Assembly (NCBI GenBank): GCA_013368445.1
Contig: JAACJO010000006.1
Span: 2,170,001-2,234,000, forward strand
DNA length: 64,000 nt
Source: Leucocoprinus leucothites
Taxonomy: Eukaryota; Basidiomycota; Agaricomycetes; Agaricales; Agaricaceae
Reading direction: 5' to 3'
The translations under genes and the position numbers were made by a program. The notes under the pieces are model-generated. The model searched no databases. It was not told where the DNA came from and worked only from the letters and a program-made list of their open reading frames with translations. Position 1 is the stretch's first letter. Every line of letters starts with the position of its first letter. This document shows positions 1 to 10,086 of the stretch, in pieces.

Positions 1-42
1 TGATAAAACAAGTCTCACCCTGCGATTTGTGCGATAAACACC

Positions 43-375
43 ATGGACGTGTTGATCATTGTTTTTGAGGGTGGGAAGGCAGGCGCATACGATGAGAAGC
101 GTTTGGTAATTGGGAATGCGCCGTTCCCATGTAATGTCGTCTGTGCACTGCGAGACGCATTTGAGGAGTGTAGCATATCCGACACTAACAAGTGCTTGAT
201 TATTAGAAATTTCACTCGCCGCACTGTAGAATGGGAGGCGAATCTTACCAAGACATTCTATGGCTTGGTTTCCGGACGATATTTCACTGTCAATCAACAT
301 GAGGGTCGCATGTTCTATTCCTCATTTCTCCCACTGTTCATTATAGGGCTAACGAAGCCCCAGAATAATTGGTGA
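43..375 (+). CDS. Hypothetical protein, 110 aa, single-exon ORF
   Basis: I do not recognise this product. The ATG at 43 has a good fungal context (AACACC before, G after). Two stop codons lie just upstream in frame at 1-6, so this is the natural start unless an upstream exon lies outside the window. The composition is protein-like: a hydrophobic N-terminus (residues 2-8), a mixed globular middle and no low complexity. There is no convincing signal peptide or named motif. A pyrimidine-rich acceptor-like sequence ending near 346 hints that the last codons could be spliced differently. The ORF could also be an exon of a larger or decayed gene. Confidence 0.35.
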   Translation: MDVLIIVFEGGKAGAYDEKRLVIGNAPFPCNVVCALRDAFEECSISDTNKCLIIRNFTRRTVEWEANLTKTFYGLVSGRYFTVNQHEGRMFYSSFLPLFIIGLTKPQNNW

Positions 376-530
376 ATCGCAGTATATCACCAAGTGACAC
401 ATGAACTCAAACGTGAGGGTATCTAAGTACAATACTACCATACTACGACGGAGATAACAGAAAGGAAAGAGGTGATATTGATGCGCATCAGTATATGAGC
501 GCTTCGAAGATTTAGGGCAGGTTTTTTCCG

Positions 531-737
531 CACGTGAGGATCCTGGGAACCGGAGGGTGGGTCCAGCCATGTGACTGTGAGTCTAGCCGCGTGACTCACC
601 GTGAGTGTGGGGATTGGGCCAAGCCACGTGCCGATTTTGAGGCGTGAGCTTTCTCAGGCCGGCCCTAACCATACTAACCGGTCATATGGTCCTGTAACCG
701 GTGGTGCTTTTTCCCACCACAAGGGCATGACCACGTG
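531..737. promoter_or_regulatory. Cluster of three palindromic CACGTG sites
   Basis: CACGTG occurs at 531-536, 625-630 and 732-737, all within 450 bp upstream of the Spt5-like start codon. CACGTG is the core E-box bound by fungal bHLH factors of the Cbf1/Pho4 class. Function here is inferred only from clustering. Confidence 0.35.
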
Positions 738-791
738 AAATTTCTCAGGCCGGCCCTAACGACACAAACCGATCATATACCTGTAACCGAC
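650..791. repeat. Direct repeat pair of about 50 bp upstream of the Spt5-like gene
   Basis: Two near-copies at 650-702 and 741-791 both begin with TTTCTCAGGCCGGCCCTAAC and continue through a similar CAAACCG/CATAT/CTGTAACCG series. The copies differ by a few substitutions and small indels. A GGCCGGCC palindrome lies in each copy. They could be duplicated promoter elements or a footprint of a mobile element. Confidence 0.6.
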
Positions 792-981
792 TTTGATGCA
801 ACTTTCCCCTTTACAGTCGCTTTCGTTATAATACATATTATAAATAGATACAACGAAAACAAAAACTATGTCAGACAATAGATACTCAACGAACGTATGT
901 AGGACGATATCTATAATATCAAAAGCTAATATAAGTTCTACAGCACCGAAACCCGGTTCGTACAAGGTGTCACCGGACTGA

Positions 982-3900
982 ATGCCATTGACAGCCGAAG
1001 TGCAGGAAGGTGAGGCTGTCAATGCTGACGGTACACTCAAGGACGCACACGAGATCGAGTGGGTTTACGACCCAGATGAATCCACACCGATACCAGCGGC
1101 GCCCGTAACAGCGTCAACGGTATGTTCACCATACATGAATGACGGCTGAATCTCATCTTCCGTTGTAGAACCACCCTTTAGTTTGTACCACCAAAACGCT
1201 ACCAGATGACCAACGTATTGACAAAAAGAATATACAGGACGGTGAGGCGGTCAACGCCGACGGCACGCTCAAAGAATCTCACGAAATTACTTGGGTATAC
1301 GACCCCGACGAGCCAAATCCAATGTCGGTAGGATTCAGCGGGAATACCGAGGTAGATATGATTGTACTACATCTACTTGAGTTAACTATGCCTTCTAGGA
1401 GGTTCAGACGGCACCCCAAGCGCGGAAGAGTACTCCTAAACAGCCGCACCATTCAAGGGCAAGAAAGAAGGTTCGAACGGACGCCGTGCATGCCTTCTTG
1501 GATATAGAGGCACAGGTCAATGACGAGGAAGAGAGCGAAGACGAGACAGAGGCCGATCAAGGTAGACTTCTTAGAAATAATAAAATACGTGTATTCAAGG
1601 CATTCATGAATTGTTCCAGCCAACTTTATCGACAACTCTGAGGCTCAAGAGAACCTCGTGCATCCTGCTCCCCGGTTGAACCGAAATGAAGACGAAGACA
1701 ACCCAGTGATTGAAGGGATAATGAGGAGGCATGTGTATAAAGACGTTCAAGCCGACGCTGGGGAAGACGCTAAGGCCGACACTGAGGAAGACGCTAAGGA
1801 CGACGCCGAGGCTAATGTACGTTGGGATTGCCCGCTCTGGGAGGTTCCGGTCCAAGTAAATATCATTATGTTTTATATCTGCGGATACAATCTGACGGTA
1901 TTCCAGGTAGGAAAGGAACAAAAAACTGTGGACCGAATCCTGAGACGAATTGAATCCGGTTTCTGCGGTTTGCACGAACCTCCACATGCCGCCTTCTATC
2001 GGTCTTCCCTACCTGGCCGAGTTTTTGTTCAAGTCAAGAAGATTGAGGACGCGACATTCGTATGCAGCGGGCTCAATACGCAAAAGATCCGCTACGTTTA
2101 TGTTGAAACCGCCAAGCAATACTTGATAGAACGTGAAAAGCCTGTGGAGGTTCCAAAGAGCAATACCTGGATCCGCTTATCATCCGCTCCGTATAAGGAC
2201 GACCCTGCCTACGTCCTTGAAGTCAATCAAGTCGACTCGCAGAGGTTTAGTGTGGTCGCCGTGCTCCTCGCGAGACTTCCTTATTCCACGCGCAAACGAA
2301 AACGCGGGCAGGCTCGCTCAGAACGTGCTCCTGCTGCACGGCTCAACCCTGACCGATGCCGCGCTATATATGGAGACTCTTTTCTGACAGTAAAGCGGAG
2401 TGCCGACACTGATGAGATTGAATGCTACAATTCAAGATTCAAAGTCCCCAGAAGGTGGAGGAAGATCCCAGTTGAATATCCGTTTCAGCATACGGCTATA
2501 GAACGTGGAGAGGAGGGCCCCTCAAAAGAAGGAGGACAGGAAGGAGAAGGACGGATACATGCGGATGGAGAAGAAGGACGAGCACGACTTAGAGATCAAA
2601 GAGAAGAGCGACAGCGAGAAGAGGAAAGTGGAGCACGAGTGGAAGAAGGGAGTACATCAGTAGGAGAGCAAGCTCAAGAGGGAGCGCGAGGAGAAGAAGA
2701 AAAGGACGCGGAGGATGAAGACGAAGACCAGGAGATCGAGAATCAAGACGAGAATCAAAAGGGTTTTATGAAATTCGACGCTGGTGGCTATCTGTTGGCA
2801 GAATTGGTCCATGGCTCATACCGCCCACGTGCTGTCCATCTTTCTCGCGAAGAAATCATGGAATTCATGGATTGCCCCTCGATTCCTGATTTAGCTAAGA
2901 GTCTGGCGCTGGAGACGGCAGAGCTTGAGGACCTGAAGAGAGGCGACCAGGTAAAGCTGACTGAAGGAGACTATCGAGGAATGGTGGGATTCGTAGAGCA
3001 GGTCTTCTTGACCTACGCACGGGTCACCGTTACGGCCTCTAATGAAATCATTGAGGTGGCAAAATCCTCGCTCCGACGGCACTTTCAGATAGGTGATCAC
3101 GTCCGCGTCAGGTCCGGTGAGCATGCGGGTGCCCAAGGCTTTGTGACCGCTGTGAACGACGAGGCTCATACGGTCGCTATCTCTGTTCGAATGCGACAGG
3201 TACGTGTTGTGGCCATTCCCCGGTTCGGTTACTTATATATGAAGAGTAGGTCTCCGAGGTCTTTGCCTCGATAAATGATGTAGAGTTTGCAGAAGACGAT
3301 CGCGTCTTCGTGAAGCCTCAGGAAGCGGCTCCTCAACCAGAAGGACAGAGCGCTTCCCATGCGAATGAGAAAGCCCGCAGAATTCATAAAATGTTTGAAG
3401 ACATTATTGTTCGCAGCGAGAATCAGAAACGCGACAAATTTCTTAAAATGCGCGTTATGTTCAAGAGCGAACCGTTCAGGGCATACCAAGGCATCATCAG
3501 GACCGTTAGCACTCAGTGGATAGCACACGTGGAAGTTGAAGGTGTGCTTGTCAATCGAAACCAGCTTGTCCAGCGTCATCTCAAAGGTTTATATTTCTTC
3601 CTGTAAGCACGCTCAGTTCATTGTGATCGATGTGAGTCTAAGTTGAATACAGGGACAATGACGAGAGATTATACGAGGTTACTGAGGAGTCAGACTTCGA
3701 GCTTGTGCCCACCGAGCACGTGAAATCCGAACTGGAGCGGCGGGTGCTGAGGCCTGAGGCCTCAGGTTCGACAGCTAGAGGGAGGACTCCTGAGCCGATC
3801 AACACCGAGACCGACGGAGTCTGGGCTCCAGCCACTCAGCAAGCAGAGCCAGCACCAGTAAACATAGGAGGGGTCATCCGTAAGTGTCATCTCAATCACA

Positions 3901-4322
3901 ATCAATGGCTGCTCAGAACTGTAGCGCACGACCACTGGCTCCTACGGATATCTGATATCCTTCCAAAAAACTCGAGCCTGATGTTGAAGGTCACGGAGAA
4001 TCCTCTTCGCCTCGATGCCGCCCCGTGGCACGGTAAGACTGGAGTATTCAAGGGGGTTTCAGACAACATGGTCAGAATATACTTTCAACCATCGTCGCCC
4101 GGAGCGCAGGGCCAGACCGGGGTGATACCCCACGGTTTGGTGTCCTGGGTTCCCCCGACTAAAAAGGGGTGCTTCGTCTATGTCATGCGCGGTTCAGATT
4201 TCGGGAGTCGACACTGGGTGAATGAGTTTGGGGATACTTGTGGCCTGGGCGCAGTTCGTGGAGGACATAAATATAAGGTTCTAAAGCGGATTCGAAAGGA
4301 CGATCTCGGCGTAACAAATTAA
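982..4322 (+). CDS. Spt5-like protein with NGN and KOW motifs (divergent paralogue), 7 exons
   Basis: Predicted exons are 982-1119, 1169-1351, 1399-1561, 1620-1855, 1907-3199, 3250-3602 and 3653-4322, giving 1011 aa with every junction in frame. Spt5 is the RNA polymerase II elongation factor that pairs with Spt4. The protein shows an acidic stretch (about 136-160), an NGN-like region (about 230-330) and a Glu/Arg-rich low-complexity insert (about 440-530). KOW-type repeats start near 583 (GDQVKLTEGDYRGMVG), 634 (GDHVRVRSGEHAGAQG), 741 and 913. The C-terminal heptad-like repeat tail of canonical Spt5 is not seen. The N-terminus carries a duplicated module (residues about 10-36 and 71-97). Divergence and the missing tail suggest a paralogue rather than the essential housekeeping copy. 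The start at 982 directly follows an in-frame TGA. The assignment of the first two exons to this gene is less sure than the rest. Confidence 0.78.
1009..1318 (+). repeat. Duplicated coding module in the Spt5-like N-terminus
   Basis: Copies at 1009-1086 and 1241-1318 both encode GEAVNADGTLK followed by HEI and WVYDPDE. They are about 80% identical at the protein level and are separated by an intron (1120-1168). Substitutions are mostly at third positions, which indicates selection on the protein after duplication. Confidence 0.7.
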
Positions 4323-4527
4323 GTAGAGGACTTCACGATATACCCCTTCATATTCATACCCCGTCATCATACTATCTTAATACCACTTCTATAATCTTGC
4401 ACGCAAAGACACTATTCTTATTCAAAGTACATAACAGGAGACAGGACTCGAAGTAGTATCACCGAACCCATTAGTTTAATATTCACGTGCTTTCTCTCTC
4501 TTATGACTCCCTCCCTCCCCAGCTGTG

Positions 4528-5243
4528 ATGTCTGGCAATGGTGGAATCCGGTTTGAGTAGGTGAAGGAGATCCAGTCGATAGCAAACTTGGCGACTGAGA
4601 TGAAGGATTTGATAGGGATCCCATCACACCTGAAAAGGGGTAACTAGCGGAATCTAATGGGCGAGAGAGCGGTCGAGGGCTTCACCAAGAGCACGCTCAA
4701 AGCGATTGGTTTCCCTGGCTGGAAGACTAGAAGCCTTGGCTCGGGCACAGTTTGAGAAGTATTATTCCACGTGAGTTTTGACGTGAGGATGAGTGCAACG
4801 AAGAAACCTTGGCGAGTGCAGAGGAGAGGTGAAACTAGGGTAGATATCGGGGAAAGCGACATATCTCTTGGAGACGAGTGTCGCTTGGGCGCTCAGAGTT
4901 GTTTCTTGTCCATGCTCAATGGGGCATCTTGCCGGCGGATGTTCGGTAATGCAGATGGTTGAGGTAAGGTCCGAGGACAAAGGAACGCTGGCAGTCTTGG
5001 GGCCACAAATCCTCCGTTGGAGGTACTCTTTCTCGAGTTCCATCACAAAGAGCAACTCTATGTACAAAGCCCTTGATGAGTACAATGGTACAGACGTCAT
5101 TCCTGCAGCTAGATGGCAACGAGGATGGGAGGGAAACTGTTGGAGAGGTGTTCTTGAGGGCTGCCAAGGACAGCAGAGGGGATACTATCTTAGGGACGCC
5201 AGATCCCGCTGAGTGTCTTAATGACATGATCTGTGAGCGTTAG
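4528..5243 (+). pseudogene. Decayed plus-strand gene remnant
   Basis: Several coding-like stretches follow one another on the plus strand without forming an intact ORF. An ATG at 4528 opens ten codons, then an in-frame TAG (4558-4560) is followed by 28 further codons of helical, charged composition to a second TAG at 4645. A frame through about 4868-5090 (beginning METSVAWALRVV) looks like globular protein. An ATG at 5085 opens 52 codons of acidic composition ending at 5243. Donor- and acceptor-like sites exist between pieces but do not remove the first stop. I do not recognise the family. It may be a dead gene or a real gene with unusual splicing. Confidence 0.35.
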
Positions 5244-5821
5244 CTGGTCCAACCCAATGACAAAAATATCATGATATATTCAACTGGCCGACTCGCCCTA
5301 TGGTCAGTTGTTTCTTTGAGTTGTCTCAGGGTGGTGGTGGAATGTCGGCGTTAGGGGACACGATGGATACTATGAACTCAACGTGCATTCGGAAGTAGCT
5401 TACATACAGTCCCTCATATACATATCGGTAAGTATCTAATTTACGAGCATTGGCATACTTCTAAGGAATACAGTGGAAGTCGGGGCCTACAGATGGTGCG
5501 TCTTTCTAATCCCGAGAGAAGGGGGCTGCTCGAGAGAGAAGAAATTGAAGTAGAAGGTATATTGATTTGAGTAGAAGGAGATCTGATGGAAGGCGACCTG
5601 GAAGATGATTGGGATGAGAGGGGGTTTTAAGGCCGCCACCACGCTCGGGGGCGGGCAGCGGAGGGAGCCCGATGTGCGAGTGAGTGGGCAAAGCGTGTAT
5701 GAATTATTGAGTGGGGTGTATGAGGTTTGTTCAAAAAAATAAAGGCAGAGACGAGTTGGAGTTCAACGGATCAAGTTAGCGAATTTAAAAAGCAGAGGAG
5801 AAAGAGTCAGAGAAGACAGAA
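5244..5821. other. Gap between two gene remnants
   Basis: No intact gene. A plus-strand frame around 5530-5630 reads as acidic protein (VEGDLMEGDLEDDWDERG) but is broken by TGA near 5568 and TAA at 5629, consistent with the surrounding decay. Confidence 0.4.
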
Positions 5822-6184
5822 ATGATGCTGATCAAAGAGGCTTGCTTGGCGGCGAGAATCAGCGAGAGTGCATGGAATACATTTTTACAGAAGGTTAGCG
5901 AACGTCCAAAGTCTAGAGACCTGGACAATCCGATCGCATTGTCTTTCTGGAGAGCAGAAGACTTTGTAGGCTAGAACGACAGAAGATACATTGTGGACAA
6001 GGTTAGGGCATGCTTGGAGGAGGATGTTGGGTCTGTTTCGTGTTGGGAAGCATCGCGAAGGAGGCATTATAGGTGCCACATACCACTTGAAGTTGGCTCT
6101 GAGGCTGGGGAGTCACGAATGACAATCAGCCTTCGTCAAATCCACTTGGCGGAGAGTCGGCTTATTCAGTCGGCTTACGCGTGA
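5822..6184 (+). pseudogene. 120-codon reading frame interrupted by one TAG
   Basis: From ATG 5822 the frame reads 50 codons (including SESAWNTFLQKV and LSFWRAEDFV), meets TAG at 5972-5974, and continues in the same frame for 69 more codons to TGA at 6182. Both halves have even, protein-like composition with many Arg, Glu and aromatic residues. A single nonsense change in a once intact small gene or exon is the simplest reading. The alternative is a very short 36-nt in-frame intron starting at the GTAGGC next to the stop, which is below the usual size here. Family not recognised. Confidence 0.35.
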
Positions 6185-7919
6185 GTATTAGTTTAGTTTG
6201 ATTCCATGTCTCTGCCCTTGGGGAAATGCGCCCCCCAATAGGCGTATGGGAGTCTAACGCCAAATATTTGGCTACCCACTAAAACTCAAAGCCCCAAGGC
6301 CCATTTTTTCAGGTATAGTGACCTTACCATGCGCTTTGGGCCATACAACGTTTGTTAAACGGAGAAGGCAAGACTCACTAACTTGGGGAACATATTTTCT
6401 AGCAGCATTGGTAATGAAGTTCGGTTCGAGCTCACAACGCTTAATACCGTTGTGTTCATGTTGAGTTGTTGTTCCAGCTCAAGCTTAATACTTTTATCTG
6501 ACCATTACCACCTTCTTTGTTTGATCTATCAGCCAGAGCATTATCTCTCAAGTATCTTCAATATAGCGATTCTCCTATGGAGTTATTGAAGTACTCACTA
6601 CTACTTGTCTACAAAAAGGTTTTTTGATCATATTTAGAAGCGGGTCCCATCAGATCCCCGGAGGTTAACCCGATGAGTAGCAGCTAGCACCGGAGTTCAT
6701 CCTCGGCAGTCAACCGGCATCGAGGACATGCCGCTTAGCCAGCAGAACTAATGATGGCCGTGCGGCACTAAATTAACTTGCGAAAATTCGTCAACTTGTG
6801 AGAATTCGAGTGGTCAGAGAAGCAAGATGCGAAATTTTTATTCACGAGATGTCAAAATACAGAAGGTGTCAAATTTGGAACTTGTCAAACTTGTGACAGA
6901 AAGGTGTGCAATTTTATGTAGATGTCAAATTTTTGATGTGCAACTTGCTGAAAAAGGGCAAACGTGTTGCATTTTATTTTTTACACAGTATTTCGCCCAT
7001 ACGTTTACATTCCAAACTCTACCTAAGCAATAAAATGTATGACTCAGATTTGAGCCACCTACCCATGACTATTGTTCCCCGCTGGCCTTGGCTGAGCTTA
7101 ATTAAGTAACAGAAATCTTCTTGAGGTAATTACCCATTACACTGCTCGAGGCCGGAAAACCATAGTAGGCAGTGAGCAAGAAATTTAGAGAGGTTCACTC
7201 TTGCTACCCTGGCGCTACCTTGGCTTCAATGCCGATCGTGCTGCTCTGTCGAAGCAATAAGAATTATACGGGCATAGTAGCGCCAACATTGGGCCATCAC
7301 ATCGCTGTTGCGCTCACTTTCCACGCACAATTTCTCCCTTGCCACATTGATCTGATCCGAAACCCTCGACTCCTTACTAATCTTGGGCTGATAGGCTCCG
7401 AAGGCACCATGATTCGACCTTGAGCGCTTTCCCACATGGGCGTCAGCGCCTCTTTCTCTTATCGGCACGATCATCTTAACCGCCCACGCTCACCACGTCT
7501 AACCTTCTCTGATTGCCTTGAGCACAGCAGCGACGCTTCGTCTGTACAGCTCATTGATCATCGCTTCGGACAACAAGGTGAGCCGGTCTTACCGAGGCAG
7601 TGATTGGCTGTCATTTTTGTTACAATGACTACCCCGTGCTTTATGTCATTTTTTCTTGATAGCAACGATTGGCGCTCATCTTGCCACCTTTCCCTTCTCG
7701 CACAGGTTGCTAAAAACGTCACTTGCTGACGAAGTCCCTTTCCATCTTCCTCCCTTAACTACTGAAATAAAGCCACCTTCCAATCCGTCATATCCTGTGC
7801 CGCCCCCCTCTGTCGGGCAGTGTTGGTACGTAGTTCCAGCAGCTGTTCCGCCTCCTCGACTCAATCTTTCCCGATATATCCAGTACTGCCGATTCTCCAC
7901 AAGTGGATCTTGAATTATC
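6185..7919. other. Gene-free interval with a small TGTCAAA cluster
   Basis: No coding region is supported. The hexamer GTCAAA preceded by T occurs four times between about 6848 and 6935. The 3' part is C/T-rich and leads into the promoter of the gene at 7970. Confidence 0.5.
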
Positions 7920-7926
7920 TATAAAG
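7920..7926 (+). promoter_or_regulatory. TATA box of the DUF6699 gene at 7970
   Basis: TATAAAG lies 44 bp before the ATG and is followed by a CT/CA-rich leader, a common arrangement for well-expressed fungal genes. Confidence 0.5.
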
Positions 7927-7969
7927 CACCTCACTCTCACTTCAGCCCGCCACCACAAGAACTACAACG

Positions 7970-8962
7970 ATGGCTACACCCTACTTGTATAATATGTCTA
8001 CCATGGGTGGAAATCAGAGCCCCTACCAACAACACTCACCATTCATCCCACCGGCCAACTTGACATCTGGAGGCTCCCCATACGTCTCTCCATATGGCTC
8101 GCCATACAGAACTGCTACTCAGCTACCAAACTCATCGCCCAATACAGGCGGCCAGATTCCTCTACCCGGTTCTCCCTTCCATGACTACTCGCCATATCCT
8201 GAATATGGCTCAGACTGGGGACGTCCCCGTAGACCTTCGTATCATGGCCCGCGTCCAGATGAATACGTCCCTTCGTGGATCGCTGGACGTGAGCGCCGAC
8301 ATTCCCACGGTGTCAGCAGCAGTGGTTGGCCATCTCCATATTCGAATCCCTCGCCTGGGTATTGGCCGCCGCCACAAGCAGCCTACCCACAAAACTGGCC
8401 ACACGCTGCGCCGCCATCAGGATTTCAAATTCATCCCTTACTTAATGGCGATTCTCCTCGAAACATCCTCATTTTCGATCTCTCCGCTCCCAAATTCTCC
8501 GCTATGAAATACCTCGGTCCAGGTCAAACGGAGTGGATATCTGAAACCGAGCTCGCTGAACCAGCGACATGGCCTGCAATGAATCATCTTCGCATAGAAT
8601 GCGATCTGGTACCGCAGTGGCCCATCATTTTTGAGCTCAACCCGTCGTATTTCGGTGGGCAACTGCCGCATCCTGGAACAAACATTCCACCTATCACCTT
8701 GGGTGATGTTCTATCCAAGGTCCATGACCATTTCAACCAAAGCATTGCGCATGTAGATTGGGCACAACTGAGCCCTCAGGACGAGACGGCGATTGCGAAA
8801 GCGTATACGACAAGATGTAAAGCTCTTGGGAGTGCTGAGGCGATTGAGCGGAGTCGTGGTGTGAAGAGGATTGATTATGCGCTTGGGAAGGTTTGGTTCA
8901 GGGGTTTGACGAGGGCTGGCGAAGGTTTGGATGTATTGAAACTACATCTGGCGAAGCGGTGA
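7970..8962 (+). CDS. DUF6699 protein, 330 aa (array member 1, type A)
   Basis: Single exon. Residues 1-155 are rich in Pro, Ser, Tyr and Gly and are probably disordered. Residues about 155-330 form a DUF6699-type domain: a HPLL start, a beta-rich segment, then ITLGDVL, KAYTTRC and GVKRIDYALG with WFRGL. The same order of motifs is seen in the genes at 14802, 32379 and 39944. DUF6699 is a fungal domain of unknown function, most common in Agaricomycetes. No signal peptide or membrane segment is visible, so a cytosolic or nuclear location is inferred. The ATG at 7970 follows a TATA box and a pyrimidine-rich leader. No reaction can be assigned. Confidence 0.85.
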   Translation: MATPYLYNMSTMGGNQSPYQQHSPFIPPANLTSGGSPYVSPYGSPYRTATQLPNSSPNTGGQIPLPGSPFHDYSPYPEYGSDWGRPRRPSYHGPRPDEYVPSWIAGRERRHSHGVSSSGWPSPYSNPSPGYWPPPQAAYPQNWPHAAPPSGFQIHPLLNGDSPRNILIFDLSAPKFSAMKYLGPGQTEWISETELAEPATWPAMNHLRIECDLVPQWPIIFELNPSYFGGQLPHPGTNIPPITLGDVLSKVHDHFNQSIAHVDWAQLSPQDETAIAKAYTTRCKALGSAEAIERSRGVKRIDYALGKVWFRGLTRAGEGLDVLKLHLAKR

Positions 8963-10024
8963 GGGTTTTTCAGAGTAGTGTATCGTATCTTGGGACTTTA
9001 GACGATCTTTAGCCTCGATGAGTGTTACTAGTTTTCCTGGGGGAACGCCTTTGACTTCTCCGTTTCTTGATTTTGACTATGTATCTTGTATTGAATAGCT
9101 AATTTGTTTCGTGAGGTTTAGGAAACTATACAATTGAGGGTTCAAATGGATGATACGACTGGGATGCAAGATTGCATCACGGAGATTCTCCATCAGCGTT
9201 TATGTAAACCCGGATCATTCAGACTTGATGCTCGCCTTGTAATAAACGAGATTCTCTCATGCATACATACGAGAAGGCAGATTACACTCCAGAGAGATCA
9301 CCTCAGTTCATAGGAAGCTATGGGGAGACTGTACTTATTGGAATAAAAACATGACTTGCGGTGGGCAAACGGTGTTGTGCAACTTTACTACTTCTAAGTG
9401 AGTGCTCGTAGCGGCTCCGGCGAGCCGCTCTCCCAGAAGCAGTTGCCCCACAGAGCTTTATATCTAAGTGCGTGGTCTTGTATCGGAATTTCGAAATTTA
9501 TATGAGGATTGGCAGTCTGTGTCGTTTCGACTGAAGTGAAGGCCCGGAGAATGGCCCAGCTTATTCCAGCTTTTTGGTCAGCGGGCAACATGCGCCGGTG
9601 AGCTCCATTCGCGACGTACGTCACTGATCCACAATTGAATGAGTGACCTGGAATAATCAGTGCTTCCTTGACATCCGATAAGCGGGGAAGTTGTTTAAGA
9701 TGCGGGCAGTGTTGTTGAGACCGTTCAAAATTCACAGGTAGCCTTCTCATGCCATGATTTGCACCCATAAAAGGAAGTTCACGTGATGGCCGCTTGATCC
9801 GTTATGTCTGTTCACTGAAAATGTGGAGCCTTACTCTTTGTCTTCCCTCTCTTGGCTGATGAACGATGTGATTTACGAACATTGAGTCTGTGTAAACTGC
9901 AGATTTCCATGGGAATAACGGCCTTCGGGTGTAAATTTTTGTTCGTGAGCTAAACCCTTCGGCATTTTTTGGTAGCCCTGGTTTTGGTGGAGGTCGAAAA
10001 ATAGAGGAAGGTACATCTGGGGTG
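8963..10024. other. Intergenic interval
   Basis: Holds the 3' region of the gene ending at 8962 and the upstream region of the oxidase gene. A minus-strand ORF at 9394-9768 (124 aa) is not supported by any recognised motif or splice context. Confidence 0.5.
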
Positions 10025-10032
10025 TATAAAAG
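10025..10032 (+). promoter_or_regulatory. TATA box of the FAD oxidase gene
   Basis: TATAAAAG lies 55 bp before the ATG at 10087 and is followed by a C/T-rich leader. Confidence 0.55.
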
Positions 10033-10086
10033 CAAAGACATGGCATCGCTCAGGATTTACCCTCTTCCCTCGCTGGTCCCTTCACT

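Noticed and set aside
9394..9768. Minus-strand ORF of 124 codons upstream of the oxidase gene
   Set aside because: No recognised motif, no promoter or splice context, and it overlaps the likely upstream region of 10087. Chance ORF is more likely.
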